A DNA stretch of 64,000 nt from Marinomonas balearica (GTDB lineage: Bacteria > Pseudomonadota > Gammaproteobacteria > Pseudomonadales > Marinomonadaceae): contig NZ_SNXC01000009.1 of the NCBI RefSeq assembly GCF_004362145.1, positions 609,823 through 673,822 of the forward strand, given 5' to 3'. Below the pieces are notes generated by a model. It worked only from the letters and a program-made list of their open reading frames with translations, was not told where the DNA came from and did no database searches. The position numbers and the translations under genes were made by a program. The number at the start of each line of letters is the position of its first letter. The stretch's first letter is position 1. Shown in pieces: positions 35,932 through 45,657 of the stretch.

Positions 35932-37130
35932 TAATTAGCGTAGCGTTTCTGCCACTCTTTTTCTAATGCGCCCATCCAACTGCTGTGCGGTTCAGGTAGG
36001 GTTTTTCCTAATTCTGAAATCGACAATGTTGCAATGCCTTTCGGTAGGTCATCGAAGCGTTGTTTATCTTCGTTGTTCAGTTTGTCATAAGCCAATACGC
36101 TTAAATCGCCCCAAACGGTAGGGTGTTGCTTGTGTGCCTGTGCTTCAGGAGACAATAGGAAATTAGCGACGACCTGAGCGCCAGCCGAAGATTGGCTATT
36201 ATAAGGAATGGCTAAAAAGTGTGTGTTGCCAATAGTACCGTTTGTAAAAACGTAAGATCGGGTTGATTCAGGTAGGTTGCCTTTGTTGATTTGGACTGAT
36301 GCCGCAGAGATATCGAAACTGAGCGCAACATCTATTTCTTGATCGTCTAATAATCGAATCATTTCCTCTGAGTTTTTAGGGAATGAGCGGCCATTTCGCC
36401 AAGCGACAGGGTGCAGTTGATCTAGATAGTGCCATAAAGGTGCTGTCACCTTATCAAAATCAATGGTCGATACGGGTTGGGATAATGCTTTTCTGTACGG
36501 CGTTAGCTCGTATAGAGCCTGTTTTAAAAAAGTCGACCCTAAGAACTGTGGTGGTCTAGGGTAGGTGATGCGGCCGTTGTGCTTCTTGGCATACGTTAGT
36601 AGTTCCTGAGTGCTTTTTGGAGGTGTTTCAAGTGTTGCAGTGTCGTACATAAAGATAACTTGAGCCATGCCCCATGGCGCTTCCATTCCGTCAACGGGTG
36701 TCCCAAAATCCAGTGTAAGGCTTTGTCGAGCGTTAGGGTCTACATAAGCTTTGTAGTTAGGTAGCGAATCCGAAAAAGGACCGTATAGCAAACCTTTGTC
36801 TTTCATGGAGCGGAAGTTCTCGCCGTTTATCCACATAAGATCGATTGAACCGAGGGTGTTTTTGTTGGCGGCTTTTTCTGCAATGACGCGGTTAACTGCA
36901 TTGGCAGTATCCGTTAATTTAACGTGCTTAACTTCGACATCATATTTTGCTTCAATTTTATCCGCAGCCCATTGAATATAGGCATTGATATTATCAGAGC
37001 CACCCCATGCATTAAAATAAACGGTTTCTCCTTTGGCATCTGCGACAGTGTCTTGCCAATCTGCGTGTGCAAGATTTCCAAAAAGTGAAAGGGCGCCACT
37101 TAAAGTGAGCGCTGCGATGGGTTTTAGCAT
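35931..37130 (-). CDS. ynjB: ABC transporter substrate-binding protein YnjB
   Basis: 399 aa with a signal peptide (ALTLSGALSLFGNLAHA). Family features: GETVYFNAWGGSDNINAYIQW, DLMWINGENFRSMKDKGLL, PWGMAQVIFMYD and the late FLLSPEAQAHKQHP. Periplasmic component of the YnjBCD importer. AGGAG ribosome site on the minus strand before the ATG. Confidence 0.92.
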   Translation of the reverse strand: MLKPIAALTLSGALSLFGNLAHADWQDTVADAKGETVYFNAWGGSDNINAYIQWAADKIEAKYDVEVKHVKLTDTANAVNRVIAEKAANKNTLGSIDLMWINGENFRSMKDKGLLYGPFSDSLPNYKAYVDPNARQSLTLDFGTPVDGMEAPWGMAQVIFMYDTATLETPPKSTQELLTYAKKHNGRITYPRPPQFLGSTFLKQALYELTPYRKALSQPVSTIDFDKVTAPLWHYLDQLHPVAWRNGRSFPKNSEEMIRLLDDQEIDVALSFDISAASVQINKGNLPESTRSYVFTNGTIGNTHFLAIPYNSQSSAGAQVVANFLLSPEAQAHKQHPTVWGDLSVLAYDKLNNEDKQRFDDLPKGIATLSISELGKTLPEPHSSWMGALEKEWQKRYAN

Positions 37131-37560
37131 TTTTATCTCCTGAAAGAATACGAATTCATAACTTATGACGTATTGATTACTTAAGTTATTACAATGTGTT
37201 AGTTATTTTTCAATAAAAATCTAAGTGCTCATGAAGTTCGTTCGATTTTAGAGTAAAATTCCGCGATATACAGTCATTTTTGTGAAATGTGTATACAGTT
37301 TTCCTTTTGTGACCTCTACCGCGATGTGAAGGTAAAGTCTCAGCGTTTTTGGGGCTTATTCGATAGATTCTCATCTTGTATCCAAAGTGATGAGCGGTAA
37401 AACTGCTGCTGCTAAACTAATTCATAGACTGCTTTATTTTTTGAATTTTGCAGTGTTGCCTATTTCTCTGTGGTGTACGTATCGTAAACGTTGCGCGCAG
37501 AGAATATCTAGCCTATCGAAAGATAGGCCACTTATTTGAAGATAAGTAGTTTATAAATAC
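37131..37560. other. 430-bp intergenic region between ynjB and helicase gene
   Basis: Divergent promoter region. Two small hairpins sit at its right end next to the helicase ATG (see separate entry). No known riboswitch was recognised upstream of ynjB. Confidence 0.5.
37511..37547 (+). promoter_or_regulatory. Tandem hairpins in the helicase 5' leader
   Basis: Hairpin 1 at 37511-37528: GCCTATC / GATAGGC with a GAAA tetraloop. Hairpin 2 at 37530-37547: ACTTAT / ATAAGT. They end 13 bp before the ATG and no typical ribosome site is left free, so they may modulate translation. Confidence 0.45.
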
Positions 37561-39891
37561 ATGAATGATCACCAGACCAATACTCAAAACACGTTTACCC
37601 GTGAGCAGCTTGCTGTTGTTCAGCATGATCTTAATTCCCACGCTAAGGTCGTTGCAGTTGCTGGGGCGGGCAAAACCTCAACCTTGATTGAACGTATTAA
37701 AGTTTTGCTGCAGGAGGGTGTGCTCGCGGAGCAAATTGGCGTTTTTATGTTTAATAAAAGTGCACAAGAAGAGTTCGCTTCTAGGTTAAACGTATCACTG
37801 TCAGGCAGCTCTGTTGATGCTCGCCGCCCCGATGTTATGACGTTTCACAGTTTTGGTATGCGTTTATGCAATCGCTTAGAACGTAAAGGTGTCATGCCTC
37901 AGGCAAAGTTGGTGACTGACGAATATTCGTTTGTGAAGCTGATAAGAGAAGCGCGAAACAATCTGATACGCCAAGGTGAAGAGATACAGATTCAAGATGA
38001 GCGTGATTGGTTGGAAGATGCGCTGTTGTATTTTGATTATGTGAAATCATCAACAGAAAACGCAGATATCGTTTTTGAAAACCTCAATTGGTCGAGTGAT
38101 CGACGATTTTTTCCAAAACTGTTTCTTGAGGTAGAAAAGCTAAGAAAACGCTCAAACATTCGCTTTTTTAGTGACCTTTTAAAAGATCCGTACGAACAGG
38201 TTTCCACGTTAAATGCTGAGCAGTTCGCATTTGTACGACAGCTCGTTCCAGAATACCGTTATTTGTTGATTGATGAATTTCAGGACATTAACCCTTGTCA
38301 GTTTGAATTATTAAAACTGTTTTATAAAGAAACTGCGCAATGGATGATCGTGGGAGATGTTCAGCAGTGTATCTATGAGTGGCGTGGTGCTTGTCCTGAT
38401 ATCATGCAAACGCAGTTTAACGAAGAATTTCCGACTGTTACGACGTATCAATTGTCGCAGAGCTTTCGTTACGGACATGCGATCGGTTTAATGGCCAGTA
38501 GCATTATTTCTGAAAATGGCGACGATACGCTTGTTATTGGTAAAGGTGTAGGAACGGAAGTCGGGTTTGCTAAATCACCTTTAGTGGGGAAATCCACGTT
38601 AGCAGAATTGAAGGAGTGGTACGAAAAGGGCAATAAACTAGAAGAGTGTGCCATATTAGTGCGGCTGTACAGTGACATGGTACCGCTTCAGCTAGCACTC
38701 ATGCATAAAAATATCCCATACCAGCTTCATGGAGATTCCCCGCTCTGGGAAAACCGTCAAATACGCATGTTAATGGCCTATTTAGCTGTCATGGCAGGTG
38801 GTTTTGAGGACACAGATCAATTTTTTTCATTGGATGATGTGGAATACTTATTAAGTGTGCCTGCGTTGCCCGGGGCGTTTCAATATAAAAAGGCGCTCAT
38901 TGCTCAGGCAAAACAAGCCCCTTATTTGATCCCTCAGCTAGTAGAGCAACTTGCTTCTGAGCAAGAAGGGTGGCGAGCGAAAAAACTGCAAGAGCGAGCA
39001 GATTGGTTAAGAACGTTGCCTGCTTATTCGAAAACGCCAGCAGAAGGGCTTAGGTCAACGATTGATAAGTTAGGTGTTTATCGATACTTCGAAAGCACCA
39101 GCAGTAAAGACATTCAAGCGCAAGAAAAAGTAGAAACGTGCGAAGCATTTATTGCGTACGTAAAAGGTGTTGGTATGGATGCTGGTTCAATTCTTGCTGG
39201 TTTGACTGCACTTTGTAATGCCGGCAATGAAAAGCATCTATATAATACACAAACTGCTTCACAAAATGCTGGTGTGCACTTAATGACAATTCATAAATCT
39301 AAAGGGCTTGAATTTGATTTAGTGATGTTGCCAGGATTACGTGAAGGACGTTTTCCATATTACGAAGATGATGTAAGCGATATAGATCCGCAGGCGAGAA
39401 AAAATATGCAGGCTGAACGCAGGCTTTTTTATGTGGCCATAACCCGCGCTCGTCGTCGTTTGGTGATATTGGAAAGCCCTGATACCAAGGAAACTCGAAC
39501 ACTTACTCAAGGAGAAAGTCCTGCGAAATATTCGCAAAGATCTTTGTCCCGTTTCGTGTTTGAGTCTCGCCCCGGTACAGTAGGGAAATTGTGTCGTCAT
39601 TGGGGGGAAGAGATTCGTGAGCCGATTCAAACGGACAAGTCGAGTATGTTTGAATCGTACTTGTCCCGAGCAGATGGCGCTCCTAGTGTTGCGTTTTTAG
39701 CGCCACACGCTCAGGAGTTAAACGCGCTTCAAGCTGGAGATAAGGTAAAGCATGATCAATACGGGCAAGGTATTGTTATCAGGCAAGAGCAGAGCGCTAA
39801 AAGAATGATATACGTAGATTTTGCGGAAGCAGGTCTTAAAAGATTTAACCCTAAGCATACTAAGCTCGTGAAAGTAGCACCTCGGGCTTAA
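37561..39891 (+). CDS. UvrD/Rep family superfamily I helicase
   Basis: 776 aa. Walker A VAGAGKTSTL (about residues 33-43), motif II LIDEFQDINPCQFEL, motif III GDVQQCIYEWRGA, motif V MTIHKSKGLEFDLV, motif VI LFYVAITRARRRL. C-terminal Tudor-like UvrD/PcrA tail (GDKVKHDQYGQGIVI). Not an obvious orthologue of UvrD, Rep or HelD. An oxygenase gene follows after 9 bp. Confidence 0.88.
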   Translation: MNDHQTNTQNTFTREQLAVVQHDLNSHAKVVAVAGAGKTSTLIERIKVLLQEGVLAEQIGVFMFNKSAQEEFASRLNVSLSGSSVDARRPDVMTFHSFGMRLCNRLERKGVMPQAKLVTDEYSFVKLIREARNNLIRQGEEIQIQDERDWLEDALLYFDYVKSSTENADIVFENLNWSSDRRFFPKLFLEVEKLRKRSNIRFFSDLLKDPYEQVSTLNAEQFAFVRQLVPEYRYLLIDEFQDINPCQFELLKLFYKETAQWMIVGDVQQCIYEWRGACPDIMQTQFNEEFPTVTTYQLSQSFRYGHAIGLMASSIISENGDDTLVIGKGVGTEVGFAKSPLVGKSTLAELKEWYEKGNKLEECAILVRLYSDMVPLQLALMHKNIPYQLHGDSPLWENRQIRMLMAYLAVMAGGFEDTDQFFSLDDVEYLLSVPALPGAFQYKKALIAQAKQAPYLIPQLVEQLASEQEGWRAKKLQERADWLRTLPAYSKTPAEGLRSTIDKLGVYRYFESTSSKDIQAQEKVETCEAFIAYVKGVGMDAGSILAGLTALCNAGNEKHLYNTQTASQNAGVHLMTIHKSKGLEFDLVMLPGLREGRFPYYEDDVSDIDPQARKNMQAERRLFYVAITRARRRLVILESPDTKETRTLTQGESPAKYSQRSLSRFVFESRPGTVGKLCRHWGEEIREPIQTDKSSMFESYLSRADGAPSVAFLAPHAQELNALQAGDKVKHDQYGQGIVIRQEQSAKRMIYVDFAEAGLKRFNPKHTKLVKVAPRA

Positions 39892-39900
39892 GGAGAAAAA

Positions 39901-40851
39901 ATGAGCATTCCATTAATCAATTTAACCAACCTTGTAAGTGAGAAGAGCGAAGTTCGCCAGAACGAAATGGCGTTGCTCGACAAGGCTTGTCGCGAAATCG
40001 GTTTTTTCTATCTTGTCGATACCGGAATTCCTCAAACGCTTATTAGTAAGATGATGTCTACGGCAAAGACCTACTTTGAAAAGCCATTAGAAGAAAAAAT
40101 GGCGATCGATATTAAAAACAGCCCGAATCACAGAGGTTACGGTGGCATTGGTGAGGAGCAGCTAGACGAGGTCAATAAGGCGGATTGGAAAGAAACGTTT
40201 GATATGGCGTTGGACATTCCGGCTGATAACCCATTGGTTGCCAAATATCCGACAATGTACGGACCAAACCAAAACCCAAGTGACCCTGAAATTCTAGAAG
40301 CTCTGCAAGAGTACTATGTTTCAGCGTTTGAAGTATCGCAAAAGCTACTTGGTGCAATGGCCGAGACACTGAAGTTAGAAGACGACTTTTTCACGAAGTG
40401 CTTTAAAACGCATGTAACGGTTTTGCGAATGATACATTATCCACCGCGTCCAGAAGCATCTCACGACAATGGAGCAGGTGCCCATACGGATTACGGCTGC
40501 GTAACCTTGCTGCTTCAAGATCAAACAGGCGGTTTGCAAGTTAAGCATCGAAATGGCGAGTGGATTGATGCAGAGCCAATGGAAGGTGCGTTGGTTGTTA
40601 ATATCGGTGATTTGATGCAGCGTTGGACAAACGACGAATACGTTTCAACTGCACACCGTGTAAAAGCGTCTAACCCGGGTGTACATCGCTATTCTATCCC
40701 GTTCTTTGTAGAGCCAGATTACGAGACAGACGTATCATGCGTACCAACTTGTGCGACAGAAGAGAGCCCTGCAAAATATGAAAGTGTGTTGGCGGGTGAT
40801 TGGATTCAATCTCGTTTTGACGCAACATATGACTACCGCGAAGCGGAATAA
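39901..40851 (+). CDS. 2-oxoglutarate/Fe(II)-dependent oxygenase (isopenicillin N synthase family)
   Basis: 316 aa. Iron ligands HTDYG (about residues 195-199) and distal His in STAHRV (about 252); 2OG-binding RYS in HRYSIPFF; N-terminal DIOX_N pattern ACREIGFFYLVDTGIP. Substrate unknown; bacterial members act on small molecules. Excellent AAGGAG ribosome site; likely co-transcribed with the helicase gene. Confidence 0.9.
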   Translation: MSIPLINLTNLVSEKSEVRQNEMALLDKACREIGFFYLVDTGIPQTLISKMMSTAKTYFEKPLEEKMAIDIKNSPNHRGYGGIGEEQLDEVNKADWKETFDMALDIPADNPLVAKYPTMYGPNQNPSDPEILEALQEYYVSAFEVSQKLLGAMAETLKLEDDFFTKCFKTHVTVLRMIHYPPRPEASHDNGAGAHTDYGCVTLLLQDQTGGLQVKHRNGEWIDAEPMEGALVVNIGDLMQRWTNDEYVSTAHRVKASNPGVHRYSIPFFVEPDYETDVSCVPTCATEESPAKYESVLAGDWIQSRFDATYDYREAE

Positions 40852-40896
40852 GGTAAAAGGAATATAATAATTATCTTATTTTCTTAAACCTCGAAA

Positions 40897-40936
40897 CTGA
40901 GTAAGGCAAATTCCATAAATGGACTGTCTTACTCAG
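40897..40936. terminator. Shared hairpin between convergent genes
   Basis: Stem CTGAGTAAG / CTTACTCAG with an inner CCAT-AA-ATGG hairpin, placed between the oxygenase stop (40851) and the amidotransferase stop (40969). No long T-run. Confidence 0.5.
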
Positions 40937-40968
40937 CTATCAGCCTACTCACTATGTAAATGTAAACG

Positions 40969-41742
40969 TTATATTCCGACGTTAAGCTCTTTTCGTGTGT
41001 ACTGAAGCTTGTCTATTTTTATTAGGCTAGAGGGTGGGATAAGTTCCCAGCCGTCGCCTGACAATTCTAAAGGTTCAGATCCAATCACAAGGTGATTTTC
41101 AAAGCTTTTAAAGTACAAAGAAGGCGCTTGTTCATCACTTGAGTATCGTACTGCCCACATGTCTTCGCCATTAGAAAATACGCTTGTGAATCGTAATGGC
41201 TCTTCGATATTCTTCTCAATCATCATATGCCGAATCTGAGTGAGCGTTTTTTCTACTGCTTGCTCTGGATCAGACTCAAGACCGTTGCTTAGCATCAGCA
41301 AAAATATGGCTTCTGAATCAGTAGCACCACGTCGATGTCCATATAGGTGCTCAGGGATTGCTCTGTCGATCATCCATCGTAATTGATCGTAATCTCCGAT
41401 TTGCCCATTGTGCATAAAAAGCCATTCGTTATAAGCAAATGGGTGGCAGTTTGAACGGTTGGTAGAGGTGCCTGTCGAAGCGCGAACATGGGCGAAAAAG
41501 AGAGGGCTTTTGATGTGACGAGCAAGGCTCTTAAGGTTGCAATCGCTCCAAGCGGGCAGTATCTCGTGATACAGGCCAGGTTCTTCGCGTTCATCATACC
41601 AGCCAAGGCCAAAGCCATCGGCGTTTACTGTAACTTCTGATTTTCTAGCACTTAAACTTTGGTGGACAAGTGAGTGATCGGGTTCGAATAACAGGTTTTC
41701 TAAAAAGACGGATTGTCCCTTATAGGCCATCCAGCGACACAT
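40969..41742 (-). CDS. Class II glutamine amidotransferase (YafJ/EgtC-like)
   Basis: 257 aa. N-terminal nucleophile Cys2 (MCRWMAYKG), the ADGFGLGWYD loop, HVRAST and SNCHPFAYNEWLFMHNGQIGD, all features of Ntn-type GATase_4 domains. No synthetase domain is attached. Similar proteins include YafJ and the EgtC hydrolase of ergothioneine synthesis; no egt neighbours are present, so the substrate is open. Confidence 0.88.
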   Translation of the reverse strand: MCRWMAYKGQSVFLENLLFEPDHSLVHQSLSARKSEVTVNADGFGLGWYDEREEPGLYHEILPAWSDCNLKSLARHIKSPLFFAHVRASTGTSTNRSNCHPFAYNEWLFMHNGQIGDYDQLRWMIDRAIPEHLYGHRRGATDSEAIFLLMLSNGLESDPEQAVEKTLTQIRHMMIEKNIEEPLRFTSVFSNGEDMWAVRYSSDEQAPSLYFKSFENHLVIGSEPLELSGDGWELIPPSSLIKIDKLQYTRKELNVGI

Positions 41743-41772
41743 AGAGCTTCCTTTGAGAGGGGTAAAATAGAA

Positions 41773-41803
41773 TAAGGATATATCAAAATATGATATATCC
41801 TTA
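41773..41803 (-). terminator. Perfect 13-bp hairpin after the chemoreceptor gene
   Basis: TAAGGATATATCA / TGATATATCCTTA, 5-nt loop. It follows the chemoreceptor stop on the minus strand and is trailed there by the U-rich stretch TTCTATTTTA, so probably a terminator. Confidence 0.65.
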
Positions 41804-41819
41804 GTGTGCCCGAATTTAC

Positions 41820-43487
41820 TTAAACTTTAAAGTAGCTTATGCGTTGGTTCAATTGCTGAGCCAGACGAGCAAGTTGTTCTGAGCTGTTACTAACAGAGTG
41901 CATTGAGTCGGTCGTTTGATTCGCAATGTCTGTTATGTTCTCTACATTTCGGCGAACTTCCGCTGTGACGGTTGCTTGCTCTTCAGCTGTGGCAGAGATA
42001 CGGTCGTTCATGTCTCGAATGCGTGCAACAGACGAATTGATGTTCGTGAGAGAGCCTTCTTCGTGCTTCACTTGTTCTACCGCGGTAACTGAGCGGTCGT
42101 AACTGTTTCGCATGGCGTTCACTGCTGAGTTTGTTCCGCTTTGAAGTTGGCTGATCATTTGCTCAATTTGTTGCGTGGCATTCTGCGTGTTTTGAGCTAA
42201 CTGACGAACTTCGTCTGCCACCACGGCAAATCCGCGACCTTGTTCTCCAGCGCGTGCGGCTTCAATGGCTGCATTTAATGCCAGTAAGTTCGTTTGTTCT
42301 GCAATGCCAAGAATGACGTTAAGAATGTTGCTGATCTCGCTGGTATTTTCCTGCAAGGTGTTAATGGTTTGCGTTGAGTTAGAAAGCTCTTCTGCAAGGG
42401 CTTCAATCGTCAAAATGGTTTCGTTAACGATGCGAACGCCTTCGCTGGTTGCGGATTCAGCAATGTGTGCTGCGTCACTGGCTTCAGATGTTGATTCAGA
42501 AACATGGACGGCTGTGGATTGAATTTCATGCACTGCATTTGAAATCAAATTCGTTTCACCTTGCTGGCGTTCTACCATTTTAGTTGAACTGTCGGTAATG
42601 TCGTTCAGCTCTTCCGCAGCTTGTGTGAGTAGCTGGCTAGAATCCGATACTTCGTGAAGGATTTCTCGTAACTGTGTAACCAGTTTGTCCATTGCGACTT
42701 CAAGTGTACCGATTTCATCTTTGCGTTTGGTTGTCGATGTGACTAGGTTTAGCTCTCCTGAAGCGATTTCTTCTGCACGTCGAACGGCAAGTGCAAGAGG
42801 GCGAGATACTCCATTTGCAATGAAGATGCCGATAACAATACCAATGATGGTAATGATGCCTGCTATTGTTGCAGAGCCTATAGTGGCTTGGTCTAGGGCG
42901 TCATTTTCTTTTTGTGCGATCGCTCCATTGTAGCGATCAATTAGAACAATGATCGATTCCATTTGTGTATTTACGGCATCTAATGCTGCGTCTGCTTTGC
43001 GACGGGCTTTGTTAGCCTGAAGAGTCTTTAGTTTTACCCACCAGCTATAGGTATCCGTACTGGCGCTTAAGAATTCTGTTTGAAGGTTTTCAAGTACATT
43101 AATTTCATCAAATAATGCCGATGATTCGGGTGTGACGGGCATGTTGTCTAGGGTGGATTTTATCTCGTTTAGGCTGGTCACTAACTCGTCTGTGTAAGAT
43201 TTGAAATTGCCTTCAGACTCTTTGATCAGTTCGGTGCCATAGCCACCCATGGATTTGGCGATGGATACCTGAAAAAAACCTCGCTCAAATTCCACCGATT
43301 GTTTTAACAGTAGCTGACGACTGTTTTCTAAGTGTTTAACCAGTACCAAGCTTTGATTGTTGAGTTCTTGTAGCTTGTTGGATACCTTTTTTCCAGACAT
43401 TGCGTAGTTGGTGTTTAACCCTACGATGACAGCGGAAAATAGCGCAACCAACAGAAGAATTTTTTGTTTGACAGAAAAACTAAACAT
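41820..43487 (-). CDS. Methyl-accepting chemotaxis protein
   Basis: 555 aa. Transmembrane helices at about 10-30 and 208-230 enclose a helical (four-helix-bundle-like) periplasmic ligand domain. HAMP ([20 protein letters not shown]) leads to the signalling domain with the conserved hairpin tip [37 protein letters not shown]. Signals through CheA/CheW; ligand unknown. No other che genes nearby. Confidence 0.94.
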   Translation of the reverse strand: MFSFSVKQKILLLVALFSAVIVGLNTNYAMSGKKVSNKLQELNNQSLVLVKHLENSRQLLLKQSVEFERGFFQVSIAKSMGGYGTELIKESEGNFKSYTDELVTSLNEIKSTLDNMPVTPESSALFDEINVLENLQTEFLSASTDTYSWWVKLKTLQANKARRKADAALDAVNTQMESIIVLIDRYNGAIAQKENDALDQATIGSATIAGIITIIGIVIGIFIANGVSRPLALAVRRAEEIASGELNLVTSTTKRKDEIGTLEVAMDKLVTQLREILHEVSDSSQLLTQAAEELNDITDSSTKMVERQQGETNLISNAVHEIQSTAVHVSESTSEASDAAHIAESATSEGVRIVNETILTIEALAEELSNSTQTINTLQENTSEISNILNVILGIAEQTNLLALNAAIEAARAGEQGRGFAVVADEVRQLAQNTQNATQQIEQMISQLQSGTNSAVNAMRNSYDRSVTAVEQVKHEEGSLTNINSSVARIRDMNDRISATAEEQATVTAEVRRNVENITDIANQTTDSMHSVSNSSEQLARLAQQLNQRISYFKV

Positions 43488-43899
43488 ACGGCTTCCTATT
43501 CTTTTTTTGGTAACGTTATGTGATTATTGTGTACTTATTGTGTAATAAGTGACATTTATACTAAGTTAATTAGGAATTGAATGCGAACTAATATATCGAA
43601 TTTACTTAAAAATAAAAGATAATATGCCTAAAAAAAATCAATGTTAGGATGTATTAACTAAATTTAAGAAAAAATTCAGTCAAAAGGCGTTGTAATTTAG
43701 AAATATAGAGTGATAAAACAGTCTAGCAGTAGGTGGATACAAAAGTTGACCGCCTGTTTACATTACATTAACGAAAAGTGGTCTATTTACGATGTGATGA
43801 GGATTCTTCTAGCAAACTCGGTATTCGCGAATCAAAAGTTACGAATACGAAGTTTGCTAGAAGAGAAGGGCAGGAAGGTCTAGAAGAGAGTGGTGTCGA
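43488..43899. other. 412-bp AT-rich intergenic region with long inverted repeat
   Basis: Upstream of the chemoreceptor and downstream of hisI. Contains the inverted repeat listed separately; nothing else recognised. Confidence 0.5.
43805..43864. repeat. Long inverted repeat (23-nt arms)
   Basis: Arms 43805-43827 and 43842-43864: 14 outer bases (TCTTCTAGCAAACT / AGTTTGCTAGAAGA) and GTATTCG / CGAATAC pair perfectly, with 2 mismatches between them and a 14-nt loop. Lies 35 bp after the hisI stop. Confidence 0.75.
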
Positions 43900-44304
43900 C
43901 TATAAAGGTGCGCTTTTAATAACAACCTTATTGCTATCTACTTCAAAGAAAAAGCAATCGCGGCGATTTGTATGACAAGCGGGACCTAATTGATCCACTT
44001 GCAGTAAAATTGCATCGCCGTCGCAATCAAAAGACATGCTAACGAGTTGTTGACGGTGCCCAGAACTTTCGCCTTTGCGCCAATAGGTTTGGCGTGAGCG
44101 AGACCAATAGCAAACTTGACCCGTTTCCAATGTTTCCAAAATAGATTTTTCGTTCATATATGCCAGCATTAACACTTCTTTGGTGTCATGTTGCTGAGCA
44201 ATGGCAGCAATTAATCCATTGCCATCTGTTTTTAGATTTTTAAGGACGTCCTGTAGCGGTAAAGTACTGCCTTTTTCTAAATTTTCAAATTCTTTTAGGC
44301 TCAT
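43900..44304 (-). CDS. hisI: Phosphoribosyl-AMP cyclohydrolase
   Basis: 134 aa. HisI signatures MLAYMNEKSILETLETGQ, YWSRSRQTYWRKGESSGH, the metal-binding DCDGDAILLQV and CHTNRRDCFF. Third step of histidine synthesis. Present as a single-domain enzyme apart from the main his operon, as in many gammaproteobacteria. Starts 7 bp after the pterin synthase-like gene. Confidence 0.94.
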   Translation of the reverse strand: MSLKEFENLEKGSTLPLQDVLKNLKTDGNGLIAAIAQQHDTKEVLMLAYMNEKSILETLETGQVCYWSRSRQTYWRKGESSGHRQQLVSMSFDCDGDAILLQVDQLGPACHTNRRDCFFFEVDSNKVVIKSAPL

Positions 44305-44311
44305 ATACTTC

Positions 44312-45175
44312 TCACCGATTAATGCTTTTTACAGAAATCGCACCTTTGCCAATGCCTTCAAAAGCATGGACTTCGATTTGATCTCCTGGATTCTCATTCG
44401 CTAAAACGTCTGCAACATGCGCAGACAGAGATTCAACAGTGGTATCGCAATCCAACATATAAACTCGATCACTGCGTGTTTTTAGCTCGAATTTTCCTTG
44501 CTGGCTTACGTAGCTAAAATGATGATGACGCTTACCGTTAGAATCGATAATGCCAAGCAAGTCTTCATTCGTTCCCAAATAAATGTTTTCCCAGCGCGTT
44601 GCCCAATCTTGTTCTAATGCTGAGTCCCGTTCTCCATTGCGATATATTTCAATTGTCGAACGATGGCCATGAGCAATGCGTTGGCAATTGCCAGCGTGTT
44701 TTTTTAATCCGTGAGTATATTGATACTCCGAGCCGCTAATCGCTTCTTTATAGAAGCGTACTTCGATGCCTTGTACGTCAGCAGGTAACAAATCCAAAAT
44801 TTGTGTCTCGACCCAAGTAGCGACTTGATCTGGCGTAATTTGATCAAATGGTAGAGAGCAATAGGCTTGTTCGGGAGCGTCGCATTCAAACGTATAACCA
44901 TCTGCTTGCTTGAATACAAACCTCAGTCTTCCGTCGTCTAACGCACTAAGTGTCGAATCTGCATGGTTCATCGGTAGAGCGAGCGTATGATCGATGTTGT
45001 CATCTAGCCACTTCTTTATTTGTTTTTTTACAATGCTGAAATCACAAATCATGCTTTCGTCATTTAGGCCTCCCGTTATGATGACATCAGTGTGCCAGCT
45101 TTCACCCAAAACACCGTGTTCGGGGCAAAAGTACGAAAGATCAACATGGGTAAGGTTCTTTACAAACAGCTTCAA
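44312..45175 (-). CDS. 6-pyruvoyl-tetrahydropterin/6-carboxytetrahydropterin synthase-like protein
   Basis: About 287 aa from a TTG at 45175 with AAGGAG 7 nt upstream; the longer frame to 45208 lacks a ribosome site. Looks like two tandem PTPS/QueD-type halves: LFVKNLTHVDLSYFCPEHG...GESWHTDVIITG...MICDFSIVKK...DHTLALP, and CQRIAHGHRSTIEIYRNG...DCDTTVESLSAHVAD. The zinc His set is recognisable mainly in the second half (HGH). Pterin or deazapurine role likely; exact reaction unknown. Confidence 0.78.
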   Translation of the reverse strand: MKLFVKNLTHVDLSYFCPEHGVLGESWHTDVIITGGLNDESMICDFSIVKKQIKKWLDDNIDHTLALPMNHADSTLSALDDGRLRFVFKQADGYTFECDAPEQAYCSLPFDQITPDQVATWVETQILDLLPADVQGIEVRFYKEAISGSEYQYTHGLKKHAGNCQRIAHGHRSTIEIYRNGERDSALEQDWATRWENIYLGTNEDLLGIIDSNGKRHHHFSYVSQQGKFELKTRSDRVYMLDCDTTVESLSAHVADVLANENPGDQIEVHAFEGIGKGAISVKSINR

Positions 45176-45358
45176 CAAAATACTCCTTGAGAAAAATAGC
45201 GTGCGCACATTCTACGCGATCAAATTCTACATACCAATTCATTAATGCGAATCGTTTCTAAGGTACGTTACAAGTTATGGATCGGTTTAAGTTAGACCTA
45301 ATGTAATTCTCTAAAGTGGAGTGCAAATCTAACTCTTTGAAAAATATAAAAAGCTTAG

Positions 45359-45386
45359 TTGCTATTTTAAATTTTAGGCGTATAAT
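45359..45386 (+). promoter_or_regulatory. Promoter of ffs
   Basis: -10 TATAAT at 45381-45386 and -35 TTGCTA at 45359-45364, 16-bp spacing, GC-rich discriminator just after, directly upstream of the 4.5S RNA. Confidence 0.7.
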
Positions 45387-45414
45387 CTCGCGCCAAGGTC
45401 ACAGAGACCTCCTC

Positions 45415-45530
45415 TATGGTATCTCTGCTGGTCCCCTCGCAACAAAAAACCGTTAATCTGGTCAGGTCCGGAAGGAAGCAGCCACAGCGGTGGACTTGTG
45501 TGCCGAGGTGCGGCTGGTAGAGGTGCCACC
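45415..45530 (+). ncRNA. ffs: Signal recognition particle 4.5S RNA
   Basis: Contains the universal SRP domain IV sequence GGTCAGGTCCGGAAGGAAGC and its partner AGC..GTGTGCCGAGG. The flanks GGTATCTCTGCTGG and GCGGCTGGTAGAGGTGCC pair to a long hairpin, so the RNA spans about 45415-45530. Binds Ffh in the SRP. Ends are approximate; 22 nt of leader from the promoter contain a small AGGTC/GACCT hairpin. A transposon end begins 13 bp downstream. Confidence 0.95.
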
Positions 45531-45533
45531 TAA

Positions 45534-45542
45534 TCTCTCTTT
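45534..45542. repeat. 9-bp direct repeat flanking the element (left copy)
   Basis: TCTCTCTTT directly before TGT; the same 9 bp follow ACA at 51719-51727. Possible target duplication, though Tn7-like elements normally make 5 bp. Confidence 0.55.
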
Positions 45543-45611
45543 TGTAAATTCCTGCATAAAGTGACAAAAATCCACCATAAGATGACAAACTTTGCAGCAT
45601 AAGCTGACATA
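45543..45611 (+). repeat. Transposon end (tnsA-proximal) with three TnsB-like sites
   Basis: Starts TGT. Sites: GCATAAAGTGACAAA at 45554-45568, CCATAAGATGACAAA at 45575-45589, GCATAAGCTGACATA at 45597-45611, spaced 21-22 bp. A related CTAAGCTGACAAAA occurs further in at 46025-46038. Confidence 0.82.
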
Positions 45612-45657
45612 GTCTACGTTTAAGTTGTTATTCAGTTACAACTTACAGGTGTGGTGT

